A stretch of DNA of 64,000 bases from Variovorax sp. N23 (GCF_025486315.1 NZ_JAOOPY010000011.1:1-64000); one strand, 5' to 3'; shown: positions 12,830 through 23,976, counted from the first letter of the stretch. Made by a program: numbers and translations. The notes: generated by a model from the letters alone, not told the origin.

Positions 12830-13915
12830 TCACTGCGCCATCGCCGCCTTGACCTCGTTGCCCAGCTCGAGCACCGACATCGCGTAGTAGCTGCTCCAGT
12901 TGTAGCGGGTGATCACGTAGAAGTTCTGCGTGCCCGCGACGTAGCTGGGCGACTCGGCGCCGTTCTGCAGCTCGATGAGCGCGAGCAGGCCGGGGAACGG
13001 TTGCGCGTTGCCGTCGAGCACCGCGCCGGCCGCCGTGAAGCTGTCGGCGCTGAAGGTCGGCTTGATGTCGGGCGCCATCAGGATCGGCATCTGCAGGCGG
13101 GCCGTGTCGAAGCGCACCGGGAAGATCGAGGGCATGCCGCGCTGCCAGCCGAAGGCCTTGAAGTAGCTGGCCACCGAGCCGATCACGTCGGCCGGGTTGT
13201 TGACCAGGTCGATGCGGCCGTCGCCGTCGAAGTCGACCGCGTACTTGGCGATGCTGCTGGGCATGAACTGCGGCATGCCCATGGCGCCCGCGTAGCTGCC
13301 CAGCGGCACCATCGGGTCTTCGGCGGTGCGGCTCTCGGTGCTCAGGAAGCTCTCGAGTTCGCTGCGGAAGAAGGCCTCGCGCTGGGCGGCGCGCGGGTGC
13401 GACTGCGGGAAGTCGAAGGACAGCGTGGCCAGCGCGTCGATCACGCGGAAGTTGCCCATGATGCGGCCGTAGAGCGTCTCCACGCCGATGATGCCGACCA
13501 CGATTTCCGGCGGCACGCCGTACTCGGCTTCGGCGCGCGCGAGCGTGGCGGCGTTGTCGCGCCAGAAGCGCGCGCCGGCCGCGATGCGCACCGGATCGAC
13601 GATGCGGTTGCGGTAAGCGGCCCAGTTCTTCGCGGTGCCGCTGGTCGGCGGCAGCATCAGGCGCGGCACGTTGGGCAGCAGCCGCGCCGCGCCGATGGTG
13701 GCGCGCACCCACGCGGGGTCGAGGTTGCGCCGGGCGGCCACGTCGTCGGCGAAGCGCATCGCGTCGTCGCGCGTGGCGTAGGGGACGGTGCCGCGCACGG
13801 CGGTGCCTGCACGGCGTTCGCCGTTGGTCTGTGCGCCCGCTGTGGCGGGCAGGAAGGCGCTGGAGGCGAGGAGGGCGGCCAGGAGCACCGAGGCCATCGG
13901 GAAGGGACGTCGCAT
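12830..13915 (-). CDS. Lytic murein transglycosylase, MltB type
   Basis: Cleaves peptidoglycan between MurNAc and GlcNAc with anhydro-MurNAc formation. 361 residues with a signal peptide (MRRPFPMASVLLAALLASSA, cleavage after about residue 29) and no evident lipobox. The catalytic glutamate lies in GIIGVETLYGRIMG near residue 143, the MltB family signature. SYAGAMGMPQFMPSSIAKYAVDFDGDGRIDLVNN further in is typical of this family and includes an EF-hand-like metal loop. The start ATG at 13915 follows 53 bp of gap after the TgpA-like gene and it may be the last gene of that envelope operon. Confidence 0.92.
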   Translation of the reverse strand: MRRPFPMASVLLAALLASSAFLPATAGAQTNGERRAGTAVRGTVPYATRDDAMRFADDVAARRNLDPAWVRATIGAARLLPNVPRLMLPPTSGTAKNWAAYRNRIVDPVRIAAGARFWRDNAATLARAEAEYGVPPEIVVGIIGVETLYGRIMGNFRVIDALATLSFDFPQSHPRAAQREAFFRSELESFLSTESRTAEDPMVPLGSYAGAMGMPQFMPSSIAKYAVDFDGDGRIDLVNNPADVIGSVASYFKAFGWQRGMPSIFPVRFDTARLQMPILMAPDIKPTFSADSFTAAGAVLDGNAQPFPGLLALIELQNGAESPSYVAGTQNFYVITRYNWSSYYAMSVLELGNEVKAAMAQ

Positions 13916-13968
13916 CGGCCCATTGTGCCGTTGCGCGCGCGCGGCCCCGGCGCCGGACACAGGCGGTT

Positions 13969-15966
13969 TCAACGCGGCCAGGCGAGGGTGCGGAATTCGG
14001 CGCGCAGGGCCGGCAGCGCGGCCTCGGGCGTCTTCGCGTAGCGCTGGGCTTCCAGGCGCAGCAGCCAGTCGTGCACCGGCTGGGCGGCTGCGCCGAAATG
14101 CGCCACCGCCTGCGTCGCGATCTGCCGCGGCGGCGCGGCCTCGGGCAGCACCAGGCCGGCCTTCTCCAGCCGCTGCCGCGCGCGGCCCAGCAGGCGCAGC
14201 CAGGGGTCGTGCTGGCTGCGCTCCCACAGGGTCCAGCCGGCGCCGGCGAGGCTGGCGGCGATCAGCACCCACAGCAGCACGGTCGCCAGATCCTGCAGGC
14301 TGGGCGCCTCGAAGCCGATGTTCTTGAGCAGGTCGAGCTGGCGGCTCTGCGTGTAGTTGAGCACCCACTGGTTCCAGCCGTTGTTGACCGCTTCCCACGC
14401 CGCGCGCAGGTTCTGCGCCAGCGTGGGGCTCATGGTGCCGATGGCGCCGGCGAAGAGGCCGGGCTGCGCGGCCAGGCGCTGGAAGGCGCCGATGCGCCCC
14501 GGTGATACCGAAGCCGTCGGGTCGACGCGGGTCCAGCCTTTGCCGCCCTCCCACACCTCGGCCCAGGCATGGGCGTCGGCCTGGCGCAGCACCCAGTAGC
14601 CGTCGACGCCGTTGAGTTCGCCGCCCTGGTAGCCGGTAACGATGCGCGCCGGAATGTCGAGCGCGCGCATCAGCACGACGAAGGCCGAGGCGATGTGCTC
14701 GCAGAAGCCGGCCTTGCGGTCGAACCAGAACTCGTCGGCCGTCTCATTGCCGTACAGGCCGGGCTCCAGCGTGTAGCTGTAGCCGCCGGTGCGCAGGCGT
14801 TCGAGCGCGGCGTTGACGAAAGCCGGCGTGGCGGCGCCGGCGAGGGCCGGGTCGGCTTTCATCTGCGCGGCCATCGCGACCGTGCGCGGGTTGGAGCCCG
14901 GCGGCAGCGCGACGTAGCGCTGCAGGGCGCCGGTGCGACGCAGCGGCCCGCTCTGGAACTGCGGGTAGCTTTCGGCGCGGTAGCGCAGCAGGTCGCCGAT
15001 GGCCCGGTTGGCCATCCACTGCAGGTCGGGCGTCGCCATGACGCGCAGGCCGGGAATCTGGGGCGGCTTCACCGGTGCGTCGAGCGCCAGCAGCCACGGT
15101 CGGTTGCTCGGCTCCAGCGTGACCTCGTAGCCCACCGGCTCGCCCTGCACGCGCAGGTCGGCGCCGAGGAAGCCGCGTTCCCACGGGGGCGGTGCGGTCC
15201 ATTCGCGGCCGTCGAAGTCCGACAGCACCGGGCCGCGGAAGTACAGCTCGCGCTGCGGCGGCGCGCGGCCGCCGTCGAACTTGATGCGGGCGGCGATGCC
15301 GTCGTCGAGCGCGAGCTGCGCGATGCTGCCCACGCGCATGGTGGCCGACAGCCCGCTGCGCCCGGTCATCTCGTCGTTCGGCGTGCCCCACAGCGGCGCC
15401 ATGCGCGGGAACAGCATGAAGAGCGCCAGCATGATCGGCGCGCCCAGCAGCACCATCCCGCCGGCCGTGCGCGCGGCCTGCGCCAGCGGCGGCCGGCCGA
15501 CCGGCATGTGGGCGTTGACCAGCGCCGTCAGCAGGCCCAGCAGCGCGAGCAGCATCGCCACCGCGGTGAGCAGCGACTGCGAGCTGAAGAAGTTCGTCAG
15601 CATCGCGAAGAAGCCGAGGAAGAAGATGACGAAGGCGTCGCGCCGCGCGCGCAGCTCCAGCGTCTTGAGCGCGAGCAGCACCACGACCAGCGTGACGCCG
15701 GCTTCGCGGCCCAGCAGCGTGCGGTAGGTGGCGAAGGTGGCGGCCAGCGCCACGGCCAGCAACGCGACGAGCCACCAGCGGCCGGGCAGGGGGCGCGACT
15801 GCACCGCCAGCGTGCCGCGCCAAGCCAGCACGATGGCCGTCAGCAGCGTGCACCACCACGGCAGCTCGGGTACCTGCGGCAGCAGCACGATGCCGATCAC
15901 GCCGAGCAGGAACAGCGTGTCGCGGGCGTCGCGGGGCAGGGCACCCAACCAATTCGTCACCCGCAT
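13969..15966 (-). CDS. TgpA-like membrane transglutaminase (DUF3488/transglutaminase/DUF4129)
   Basis: 665 residues. About seven N-terminal membrane helices (DUF3488) lead to a periplasmic transglutaminase-like domain. A Cys-His-Asp triad is visible: Cys in AGFCEHIASAF (about 421), His in QADAHAWAEVW (about 464) and Asp in TRVDPTA (about 481). One further membrane helix and a cytoplasmic DUF4129 tail follow. In Pseudomonas aeruginosa TgpA is needed for viability, but its substrate is unknown. The start overlaps the DUF58 gene by 10 bp. The MoxR-DUF58-TgpA trio is a conserved arrangement, suggesting one membrane-associated complex. Confidence 0.92.
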   Translation of the reverse strand: MRVTNWLGALPRDARDTLFLLGVIGIVLLPQVPELPWWCTLLTAIVLAWRGTLAVQSRPLPGRWWLVALLAVALAATFATYRTLLGREAGVTLVVVLLALKTLELRARRDAFVIFFLGFFAMLTNFFSSQSLLTAVAMLLALLGLLTALVNAHMPVGRPPLAQAARTAGGMVLLGAPIMLALFMLFPRMAPLWGTPNDEMTGRSGLSATMRVGSIAQLALDDGIAARIKFDGGRAPPQRELYFRGPVLSDFDGREWTAPPPWERGFLGADLRVQGEPVGYEVTLEPSNRPWLLALDAPVKPPQIPGLRVMATPDLQWMANRAIGDLLRYRAESYPQFQSGPLRRTGALQRYVALPPGSNPRTVAMAAQMKADPALAGAATPAFVNAALERLRTGGYSYTLEPGLYGNETADEFWFDRKAGFCEHIASAFVVLMRALDIPARIVTGYQGGELNGVDGYWVLRQADAHAWAEVWEGGKGWTRVDPTASVSPGRIGAFQRLAAQPGLFAGAIGTMSPTLAQNLRAAWEAVNNGWNQWVLNYTQSRQLDLLKNIGFEAPSLQDLATVLLWVLIAASLAGAGWTLWERSQHDPWLRLLGRARQRLEKAGLVLPEAAPPRQIATQAVAHFGAAAQPVHDWLLRLEAQRYAKTPEAALPALRAEFRTLAWPR

Positions 15967-16934
15967 GTGGCGAGCACCTCCAGGCAGCGGCGGCGGTGCG
16001 CCTCGCCCTGCGAGGGCGGCACCTGCTGGCCGGCCACGCGCAGGCCGTAGTCGACGCCGAGCCGGTCGGCCATCAGCACCCAGGCGCACAGGCGCGAGAT
16101 GCGCGCTTCGAGCTCGGGCAGGGCGGCGGCCTGCGCATCGAGCCAGAGCTCCTGGCGCTGCGCTTGTTGCGTGTCGCGGCTGAACAGTTCGTCGGAGCCT
16201 GCCGCCTGCGCGCGCGCCGCCTTCTTCCAGACCACCAGCTTCAGCGGGTCGCCACGGCGGTAGGCCCGCACGCCGTCGTATTCGCCGGCGCTGGCGGCAC
16301 GGGCGACCGACGCGCTGGCGTCGCCGGCCAGCGGTTCACCCGCAGGCAGCGCGGGCGGGTGCGGCTCCGGTGCCGGGTACACCAGCAGCGACGAGGCGGG
16401 GCGCCAGACGGTCCAGACGCGGAAGGCCCCCAGCGGAAAGCGCGTCTCGGCGGTGAGCGGCGGCACCGCATGCAGGCCGCGCCGCGCGGGCTGGAAGGCG
16501 ATCTCGACCGTCTCGCTGCCTTGCGCCGGCACGTCGCACCAGGCCCAGTGCCCGCTGCCGCGCACCGCCAGGCCGATGCCGTAGCGAACGCTGCGCCGCG
16601 CGTTGTGCAACACCACGCGGAAGACGGCGGCGCTGCCGGCGTACTGCGGCTCCGGCGGCATCAGGTGCATCGACAGGCCGCGCAGCGTCGCGTGGCTCAC
16701 GTGCATGCCGACGGCCACGCAGCCGGCCAGCATGAAGGTCAGCAGGTAGCCGAGGTTGAGCTGGTAGTTGATGGACGCGACCAGCAGCACCAGCAGCGTG
16801 GCGGCCAGCATCCAGCCTGCCGGCGTCGGGACGATGTAGACGTTGCGCTGCGTCAGCGCCAGGGTGTCGTTCGGCGGCCGGCGCGACAGGAACCAGCCGT
16901 CGATGCGTCGGCGCGTGGCCGCCAGCGGGTTCAC
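15957..16934 (-). CDS. DUF58 membrane protein
   Basis: 325 residues with two close membrane helices near the N-terminus (about residues 38-80) followed by a soluble region. The DUF58 signature GEYDGVRAYRRGDPLKLVVWKKAAR is present near residues 226-250; this region is related to von Willebrand A folds but carries no obvious complete MIDAS motif. Partner of the upstream MoxR ATPase and of TgpA in the same operon. Function unknown beyond this conserved association; likely an adaptor between the ATPase and the envelope. Confidence 0.88.
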   Translation of the reverse strand: MNPLAATRRRIDGWFLSRRPPNDTLALTQRNVYIVPTPAGWMLAATLLVLLVASINYQLNLGYLLTFMLAGCVAVGMHVSHATLRGLSMHLMPPEPQYAGSAAVFRVVLHNARRSVRYGIGLAVRGSGHWAWCDVPAQGSETVEIAFQPARRGLHAVPPLTAETRFPLGAFRVWTVWRPASSLLVYPAPEPHPPALPAGEPLAGDASASVARAASAGEYDGVRAYRRGDPLKLVVWKKAARAQAAGSDELFSRDTQQAQRQELWLDAQAAALPELEARISRLCAWVLMADRLGVDYGLRVAGQQVPPSQGEAHRRRCLEVLATCG

Positions 16935-16944
16935 GGCAGCGCGT

Positions 16945-17877
<933 letters not shown>

Positions 17878-17951
17878 ATGCAAACAATACCGCAAGGCCC
17901 CCCGGCCCCACGCGGCGTGAGGTCGCCCTGTGCGGCGACGGCGACAGAGAC

Positions 17952-18905
17952 ATGGGTAAAACCGGCTACTTCACACACCGCGACTGCTGGAAACACGACA
18001 TGGGTGAGGGCCACCCGGAGTGTCCCCAACGCCTCGACGCCATCGAAGACCGCCTGCTGGTCACCGGCGTGGGTGATGCGCTCGAGCGCGGCGACGTTCC
18101 GCTGGCCACCCTGGCGCAGATCACACGCGCTCACACCGAAGCCCACCTCGAACATCTCGAAGCCCTCAGCCAGCGGCTGATTGCCGACCAGCCTGCGGGC
18201 GGCCCGGCGCAGGCCATGGTCGACCCCGACACGTCCCTGATGCGCCACACGGTGCTGGCGGCGCGGCGCGCGGCGGGCGCCGCCATCGCCGCCACCGACG
18301 CGGTGATGGCCGGCGAGCTCGAGAACGCCTTCTGCGCGGTGCGTCCGCCGGGCCATCACGCCTGCCGAGAGCAGGCGATGGGCTTCTGCTTCCTGAACAA
18401 CGTCGCCATCGCGGCGCGCCATGCGCTCGAGGTGCACGGGCTCGATCGGGTGGCAGTGGTGGACTTCGACGTGCACCACGGCAACGGCACGGAGGACATC
18501 CTGGCGGGCGACCCGCGCGTGCTGATGGTCGGCATCTTCCAGCACCCGTTCTACCCCTTCAGCGACGTCGACCATCCGGCCGCCAACATGCTGAACGTGC
18601 CCGTGCCGGCCTACACGAAAGGCATGGACGTGCGGGAACTGATCGAGATGATGTGGATGCCTCGCCTGGAGGAATTCAGGCCGCAGATGATCTTCATCAG
18701 CGCCGGCTTCGATGCCCACCGTGACGACGAACTCGGCCAGCTGCGCCTCAACGAGAACGACTTCGCCTGGATCACCGACCGCGTGCGCGACGTGGCGCGG
18801 CGCCATGCGCACGGGCGCATCGTGTCGACGCTCGAAGGCGGCTACAACCTGGATGCCCTGGCGCGCAGCGTGGAGGCGCACGTCCGGGTCCTGGCGGACC
18901 TCTGA
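17952..18905 (+). CDS. Histone deacetylase-family hydrolase (acetylpolyamine amidohydrolase-like)
   Basis: 317 residues, Zn-dependent deacetylase of the arginase/HDAC fold. Seen motifs: CAVRPPGHHA (active-site His pair), VVDFDVHHGNGTEDI (Zn-ligand Asp and His), SAGFDAHRDDELG (third Zn ligand) and the late EGGYNLDAL. Bacterial members remove acetyl groups from polyamines, small amides or lysine side chains; substrate cannot be told from sequence. The start ATG 17952 (MGKTGYFTH) matches family N-termini better than the longer in-frame ORF. The stop overlaps the mscS start (TGATG), so the pair is coupled. Confidence 0.9.
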   Translation: MGKTGYFTHRDCWKHDMGEGHPECPQRLDAIEDRLLVTGVGDALERGDVPLATLAQITRAHTEAHLEHLEALSQRLIADQPAGGPAQAMVDPDTSLMRHTVLAARRAAGAAIAATDAVMAGELENAFCAVRPPGHHACREQAMGFCFLNNVAIAARHALEVHGLDRVAVVDFDVHHGNGTEDILAGDPRVLMVGIFQHPFYPFSDVDHPAANMLNVPVPAYTKGMDVRELIEMMWMPRLEEFRPQMIFISAGFDAHRDDELGQLRLNENDFAWITDRVRDVARRHAHGRIVSTLEGGYNLDALARSVEAHVRVLADL

Positions 18906-20185
18906 TGAACCTCGACGACTTCATGGCCCGCCTGGGCCAGGTGCAGGCGCGCAGCCTCTGGATCGAGCTGGCCGCGCTGGTCGCCTGTATCGCGGTGGCG
19001 TGGGGCGTGACGCGCTGGTTCGGCCGCGACCAGCCCAAGGACTCCATCTGGTTCGGCGAGCGCACCTTCGACGGGCTGCTGTTCCCGCTGCTGGCGCTGG
19101 TCGCCACCGATCTGGCGCGGCGCGCGGTGCTCAACTACCAGGTGGTCGTGGTGCTGCGCATCGCGGTGTCGGTGTTCCTCGCGCTGGTGGTGATCCGGCT
19201 GATCGCGCGCGTGATGCGGGCGGTGTTCCCGGGCTCGGCGGTGGTGCGGCTGGTGGAGCGCACCGTGTCGTGGATCGCCTGGCTCGGCGCGGTGCTGTGG
19301 ATCGTCGGCCTGCTGCCGCCGGTACTCGCCGAGCTCGACCAGATCACGCTGTCCTTCGGCAAGACCCACGTGAGCATTCGCACCATCTTCGAAGGCGCGC
19401 TGTCGGCCGGCTTCGTGCTCGTGATCGCGCTGTGGATTTCGAGCACCGTCGAGAAGCGCATCCTGCGCGAGGCCGTGACGGACCTGTCGATGCGCAAGGT
19501 GGCGTCGAACGCGGTCCGCGCCTTCCTGCTGCTGATCGGCCTGCTGGTGGCGCTGTCGGCGGTGGGCGTGGACCTGACCGCGCTGTCGGTGCTCGGCGGT
19601 GCGGTCGGCGTGGGCCTGGGCTTCGGTCTGCAGAAGCTGGCGGCCAACTACGTGAGCGGCTTCGTGATCCTGCTGGAGCGCTCGATCCGCATCGGCGACA
19701 ACGTGAAGGTCGACACCTTCGAGGGGCGCATCACCGACATCAAGACGCGCTACACGCTCATCCGCGCCGGCAATGGACGCGAGGCGATCGTGCCGAACGA
19801 GTCGCTCATCACGAGCCGCGTGGAGAACCTGTCCATCGCCGACCGCAAGTTCAACATCACGACGGCCATCGTGGTGGGGTACGAGAGCGACGTGGCGCAG
19901 GTGCAGGCCATCCTGGTCGGGGCGGCGGTGGCGCAGGCGCGCGTCCTGGCCGATCCAGCGCCGATCGCCTTCCTCACGAACTTCGCGCCCGACGGGCTGG
20001 AGTTCACGCTGCACTTCTGGGTCACCGACCCCGACAAGGGCAAGGACAACGTTCGTTCGGCCATCAACATCGCGATCCTCGAAGGCCTGCGCGCCGCGAA
20101 GATCGACATTCCCTATCCGCAGCGCGTGCTGCGCGTCGAGTCGCTGCCCGATGGCTTCTCGCGCCCCGAAGCCGCGCCTTTATAA
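18905..20185 (+). CDS. MscS-family mechanosensitive channel
   Basis: 426 residues with about five membrane helices before the pore. The pore-lining helix and start of the beta domain are recognisable as VLGGAVGVGLGFGLQKLAAN (glycine/alanine-rich TM3), then YVSGFVILLERSIRIGDNVK and EGRITDIKTRYTLIR. It would release solutes on hypo-osmotic shock, although many MscS-like proteins have specialised roles. The ATG overlaps the stop of the HDAC-like gene. The longer N-terminal membrane region than E. coli MscS suggests a YbdG/YnaI-type member. Confidence 0.92.
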   Translation: MNLDDFMARLGQVQARSLWIELAALVACIAVAWGVTRWFGRDQPKDSIWFGERTFDGLLFPLLALVATDLARRAVLNYQVVVVLRIAVSVFLALVVIRLIARVMRAVFPGSAVVRLVERTVSWIAWLGAVLWIVGLLPPVLAELDQITLSFGKTHVSIRTIFEGALSAGFVLVIALWISSTVEKRILREAVTDLSMRKVASNAVRAFLLLIGLLVALSAVGVDLTALSVLGGAVGVGLGFGLQKLAANYVSGFVILLERSIRIGDNVKVDTFEGRITDIKTRYTLIRAGNGREAIVPNESLITSRVENLSIADRKFNITTAIVVGYESDVAQVQAILVGAAVAQARVLADPAPIAFLTNFAPDGLEFTLHFWVTDPDKGKDNVRSAINIAILEGLRAAKIDIPYPQRVLRVESLPDGFSRPEAAPL

Positions 20186-20331
20186 TTCAAGAAAAGCACG
20201 ACCGTTCTTTTCTTTGCGCCGAAGGTGGCCCACAGCGCGTGTGTCCATAGGGACAGCCCCGTGAAAAGGGTCGTCCTAGAATGACCGGCTGCCCCGAGGC
20301 ACACAGTTTTGCAATCCATGGAGTCACACCA

Positions 20332-21081
20332 ATGAAGGTTCTGGTCCCCGTCAAACGGGTCGTCGACTACAACGTGAAGGTTCGCGTGAAGTCCGACGGC
20401 ACCGGCGTCGACATCGCCAACGTCAAGATGAGCATGAATCCCTTCGACGAGATCGCCGTCGAAGAGGCGGTCCGCCTGAAAGAGAAGGGCGTGGTCACCG
20501 AGGTGATCGCCGTCTCGTGCGGCGATGCGAAGTGCCAGGAAACCCTGCGCACCGCGATGGCCATCGGCGCCGACCGCGGCATCCTGGTGGAGACCACCGA
20601 AGAACTCCAGCCGCTGGCCGTCGCCAAGCTGCTGAAGGCGCTGGTCGACAAGGAACAGCCGCAGCTGATCATCCTCGGCAAGCAGGCGATCGACGACGAC
20701 GCCAATCAGACCGGCCAGATGCTCGCCGCGCTGGCCGACCTGCCGCAAGCCACCTTCGCATCGAAGGTCGAAGTGGCCGGCGACAAGGTCAGCGTGACGC
20801 GTGAAGTCGACGGCGGCGCCGAGACGCTGTCGCTGTCGCTGCCGGCCGTCATCACCACCGACCTGCGCCTGAACGAGCCGCGCTACGTGACGCTGCCGAA
20901 CATCATGAAGGCCAAGAAGAAGCAGCTGGACGTCTTCAAGCCCGAAGACCTGGGCGTGGACGTCAAGCCGCGCCTGAAGACGCTCAAGGTGAGCGAGCCG
21001 CCCAAGCGCGGTGCCGGCATCAAGGTGGCCGACGTGGCCGCCCTGGTGGACAAGCTCAAGAACGAAGCGAAGGTGATCTGA
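20332..21081 (+). CDS. etfB: Electron transfer flavoprotein beta subunit
   Basis: 249 residues, the usual EtfB length. Begins [20 protein letters not shown]. The AMP-binding loop region [25 protein letters not shown] and the C-terminal [19 protein letters not shown] are typical. With EtfA it carries electrons from acyl-CoA dehydrogenases to ETF:quinone oxidoreductase. An in-frame ATG at 20281 exists, but the internal ATG at 20332 matches all family N-termini and has GGAG upstream. etfA follows after 2 bp, and an acyl-CoA dehydrogenase gene is next. Confidence 0.97.
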   Translation: MKVLVPVKRVVDYNVKVRVKSDGTGVDIANVKMSMNPFDEIAVEEAVRLKEKGVVTEVIAVSCGDAKCQETLRTAMAIGADRGILVETTEELQPLAVAKLLKALVDKEQPQLIILGKQAIDDDANQTGQMLAALADLPQATFASKVEVAGDKVSVTREVDGGAETLSLSLPAVITTDLRLNEPRYVTLPNIMKAKKKQLDVFKPEDLGVDVKPRLKTLKVSEPPKRGAGIKVADVAALVDKLKNEAKVI

Positions 21082-21083
21082 AC

Positions 21084-22028
21084 ATGACCGCACTTGTTAT
21101 TGCCGAACACGACCACGCGACCGTCAAGCCCGCGACCCTCAACACCGTGACCGCCGCACTCGCCTGCGGGGGCGACGTGCACGTGCTGGTGGCCGGCGCC
21201 AACGCCGCCGAGGCCGGCAAGGCCGCCGCGCAGATCGTCGGCGTCGCCAAGGTCATCGTGGCCGACAGCCCCAGCCTCGCCGAGAACCTCGCCGAGAACG
21301 TGGCGGCGCAGGTGCTGGCTCTTTGCGGCGAAGGTGCGTCGAACTACAGCCACATCCTGTTCCCCTCGACCGCCAACGGCAAGAACGTCGCCCCGCGCGT
21401 CGCCGCCAAGCTCGACGTGGCGCAGATCAGCGACATCACGCTGGTGGTCAGCCCCGACACCTTCGAGCGCCCGATCTACGCCGGCAACGCCATTGCGACC
21501 GTGCAGAGCAGCGATGCGGTCAAGGTCATCACCGTGCGCACGACCGGCTTCGACGCCGCCGCGGCCACGGGCGGCAGCGCATCGGTCGAGACGGCCGAAG
21601 GCGTGGCCGACAGCGGCAAGTCGAGCTTCGTCGGCCGCGAGGTCACGAAGAGCGAGCGACCGGAACTCACCGCCGCCAAGATCATCGTGTCGGGCGGCCG
21701 TGCGCTGGGCAGCTCGGAGAAGTTCACCGAAGTGATGGCACCGCTGGCCGACAAGCTCAACGCCGGCCTGGGCGCTTCGCGCGCCGCGGTCGACGCGGGC
21801 TACGCGCCCAACGACTGGCAGGTGGGCCAGACCGGCAAGATCGTCGCGCCGCAGCTCTACATCGCCGCCGGCATCTCGGGCGCCATCCAGCATCTGGCCG
21901 GCATGAAGGACTCCAAGGTGATCGTCGCGATCAACAAGGACGAAGAGGCGCCGATCTTCTCGGTGGCCGACTACGGCCTGGTGGCCGACCTGTTCGTCGC
22001 CGTGCCGGAACTGACGAAGGCCCTGTAA
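21084..22028 (+). CDS. etfA: Electron transfer flavoprotein alpha subunit
   Basis: 314 residues. N-terminal alpha/beta domain ([15 protein letters not shown]) and the C-terminal FAD-binding domain with [41 protein letters not shown] and [30 protein letters not shown], the classic FAD site. Forms the heterodimer with EtfB, which starts 2 bp upstream on the transcript. A hairpin with T-tract follows and may set the ratio of ETF to the downstream dehydrogenase. Confidence 0.97.
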   Translation: MTALVIAEHDHATVKPATLNTVTAALACGGDVHVLVAGANAAEAGKAAAQIVGVAKVIVADSPSLAENLAENVAAQVLALCGEGASNYSHILFPSTANGKNVAPRVAAKLDVAQISDITLVVSPDTFERPIYAGNAIATVQSSDAVKVITVRTTGFDAAAATGGSASVETAEGVADSGKSSFVGREVTKSERPELTAAKIIVSGGRALGSSEKFTEVMAPLADKLNAGLGASRAAVDAGYAPNDWQVGQTGKIVAPQLYIAAGISGAIQHLAGMKDSKVIVAINKDEEAPIFSVADYGLVADLFVAVPELTKAL

Positions 22029-22050
22029 GGCCTCGCACGCGCGTCGACAG

Positions 22051-22075
22051 AGGGCATCGTTCGCGATGCCCTTTT
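22051..22075 (+). terminator. Intrinsic terminator or attenuator after etfA
   Basis: AGGGCATCG (22051-22059), loop TTCG, CGATGCCCT (22064-22072), then a short T run. The next gene on the same strand starts at 22101, so this could end the etfBA transcript or reduce read-through into the dehydrogenase gene. Confidence 0.75.
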
Positions 22076-22100
22076 CACATCCGAACCCTGGAGACAAGAC

Positions 22101-23891
22101 ATGAGCTACATCGCCCCCGTCAAGGACATGCTGTTCGACATCGAACACCTGGCCCGCATCGAAGAGATCGCCAAACTGCCCGGCTTCGAGGACGCCGGCC
22201 TGGACACCGCCCAGGCGGTGCTCGAGGAATGCGCGCGCTTCAACCAGGACGTGGTGGCGCCGCTCAACGTGGCGGGTGACCGCAACCCCTCGTCCTTCAA
22301 GGACGGCGCGGTGACGACCACCCCCGGCTTCAAGGACGCCTTCGCGCAGTACGCCTCGGGCGGCTGGCAGGGCCTGCAGCACCCGGTCGATTTCGGTGGC
22401 CAGGGCCTGCCCAAGACCATCGGCGCGGCGTGTGGCGAGATGCTGAACTCGGCCAACATGAGCTTCGCGCTGTGCCCTTTGCTGAGCGACGGCGCCATCG
22501 AGGCGCTGCTGACGGCCGGTTCCGACGAGCTGAAGGCGGTGTACCTCGAGAAGCTGGTGAGCGGCCAGTGGACCGGCACCATGAACCTCACCGAGCCGCA
22601 GGCCGGCAGCGACCTGGCGCTGGTGCGCAGCCGCGCCGAACCCCAGCCGGACGGTACCTACAAGGTCTTCGGCACCAAGATCTTCATCACCTACGGCGAC
22701 CACGACATGGCCGAGAACATCGTGCACCTCGTGCTGGCCCGCGTGACCGGCGCGCCCGAGGGCGTGAAGGGCATCAGCCTGTTCGTGGTGCCGAAGTTCA
22801 TGGTCGGCCAGGACGGCGCACTGGGCGCGCGCAACGACGTGCACTGCGTGAGCATCGAGCACAAGCTGGGCATCAAGGCATCGCCCACCGCCGTGCTGCA
22901 GTACGGCGACCACGGCGGCGCCGTCGGCTACCTGGTGGGCCAGGAGAACCGCGGCCTCGAGTACATGTTCATCATGATGAACTCGGCCCGCTACGCGGTC
23001 GGCATGCAGGGCATTGCCATCGCCGAGCGCGCCTACCAGCACGCGGTGGCCTACGCGAAAGACCGCGTGCAGAGCCGCCCGGTCGACGGCTCGATGAATG
23101 CCAGCGCGCCGATCATCCACCACCCCGACGTCAAGCGCATGCTGATGACGATGCGTGCTTACACGGAAGGCTGCCGCGCGATGGCGAGCGTGGCTGCTGC
23201 CGCCTACGACGCGTCGCACCACCACCCCGATGCAGAGGCGCGTCAGCAGAACCAGGCCTTCTACGAATTCATGGTGCCGCTGGTGAAGGGCTACAGCACC
23301 GAGATGAGCCTGGAGGTGACCTCGCTGGGTGTGCAGGTGCACGGCGGCATGGGCTTCATCGAGGAGACCGGTGCGGCGCAGTACTACCGCGACGCGAAGA
23401 TCCTGACCATCTACGAAGGCACGACCGCGATCCAGGCCAATGACCTGGTCGGCCGCAAGACGGCGCGCGACGGCGGCCGCACGGCCAAGGCCATCGCCGC
23501 GCAGATCGAGACGACCGAGGCCGAGCTGGCGAGGCGCGACAGCGCCGATGCGCACGCGGTGCTCAAGCGCCTGAAGGCCGCGCGCGAAGCCTTCGTCGAG
23601 GTGGTCGACTTCGTCGCCGGCCAGACCAAGGCATCGCCCAATGCGGTGTTCGCGGGCAGCGTGCCCTACCTGATGCTGGCCGGCAACCTGATGGCCGGCT
23701 GGCAGCTCGCGCGCTCGCTGCTGGTTGCCGAAGACCTGGCGCAGGCCGGCACCGACGTGGCCTTCATGCAGGCCAAGGTCGTGACCGCGCGCTTCTATGC
23801 GGAGCACATCCTGAACAAGGCGCCCGGCATCCGCGACAGCATCGTCGACGGTGCCGGGAGCGTGACGGCGCTGGCGATCGACGCCTTCTGA
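22101..23891 (+). CDS. Acyl-CoA dehydrogenase with C-terminal extension (DmdC/FadE-like)
   Basis: 596 residues, longer than the ~380-residue short-chain enzymes. N-terminal helical domain, middle beta domain with GTMNLTEPQAGSDLALVRS and KIFITYGDHDM, and the C-terminal domain with GVQVHGGMGFIEETGAAQYYRDAKI carrying the expected active-site and FAD motifs. An extra C-terminal domain (about residues 460-596) of the acyl-CoA dehydrogenase C type follows. Such 590-600 residue enzymes include 3-methylmercaptopropionyl-CoA dehydrogenase (DmdC) and various medium/long-chain enzymes; substrate is not assignable. Electrons would pass to EtfAB encoded just upstream. Confidence 0.92.
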   Translation: MSYIAPVKDMLFDIEHLARIEEIAKLPGFEDAGLDTAQAVLEECARFNQDVVAPLNVAGDRNPSSFKDGAVTTTPGFKDAFAQYASGGWQGLQHPVDFGGQGLPKTIGAACGEMLNSANMSFALCPLLSDGAIEALLTAGSDELKAVYLEKLVSGQWTGTMNLTEPQAGSDLALVRSRAEPQPDGTYKVFGTKIFITYGDHDMAENIVHLVLARVTGAPEGVKGISLFVVPKFMVGQDGALGARNDVHCVSIEHKLGIKASPTAVLQYGDHGGAVGYLVGQENRGLEYMFIMMNSARYAVGMQGIAIAERAYQHAVAYAKDRVQSRPVDGSMNASAPIIHHPDVKRMLMTMRAYTEGCRAMASVAAAAYDASHHHPDAEARQQNQAFYEFMVPLVKGYSTEMSLEVTSLGVQVHGGMGFIEETGAAQYYRDAKILTIYEGTTAIQANDLVGRKTARDGGRTAKAIAAQIETTEAELARRDSADAHAVLKRLKAAREAFVEVVDFVAGQTKASPNAVFAGSVPYLMLAGNLMAGWQLARSLLVAEDLAQAGTDVAFMQAKVVTARFYAEHILNKAPGIRDSIVDGAGSVTALAIDAF

Positions 23892-23976
23892 AGTCCGGCC
23901 GCGCGTGTCGCTGACCGGACGCGCGGCGCACGCCGCATCCCTTAAAAAGATCCCAGACAACACCCTCGGAGACCTC

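Noticed and set aside
20186..20331. Possible promoter with TAGAAT at 20277-20282 upstream of etfB
   Set aside because: No acceptable -35 box at normal spacing, so a start site cannot be supported from sequence alone. The gap holds nothing else recognisable.
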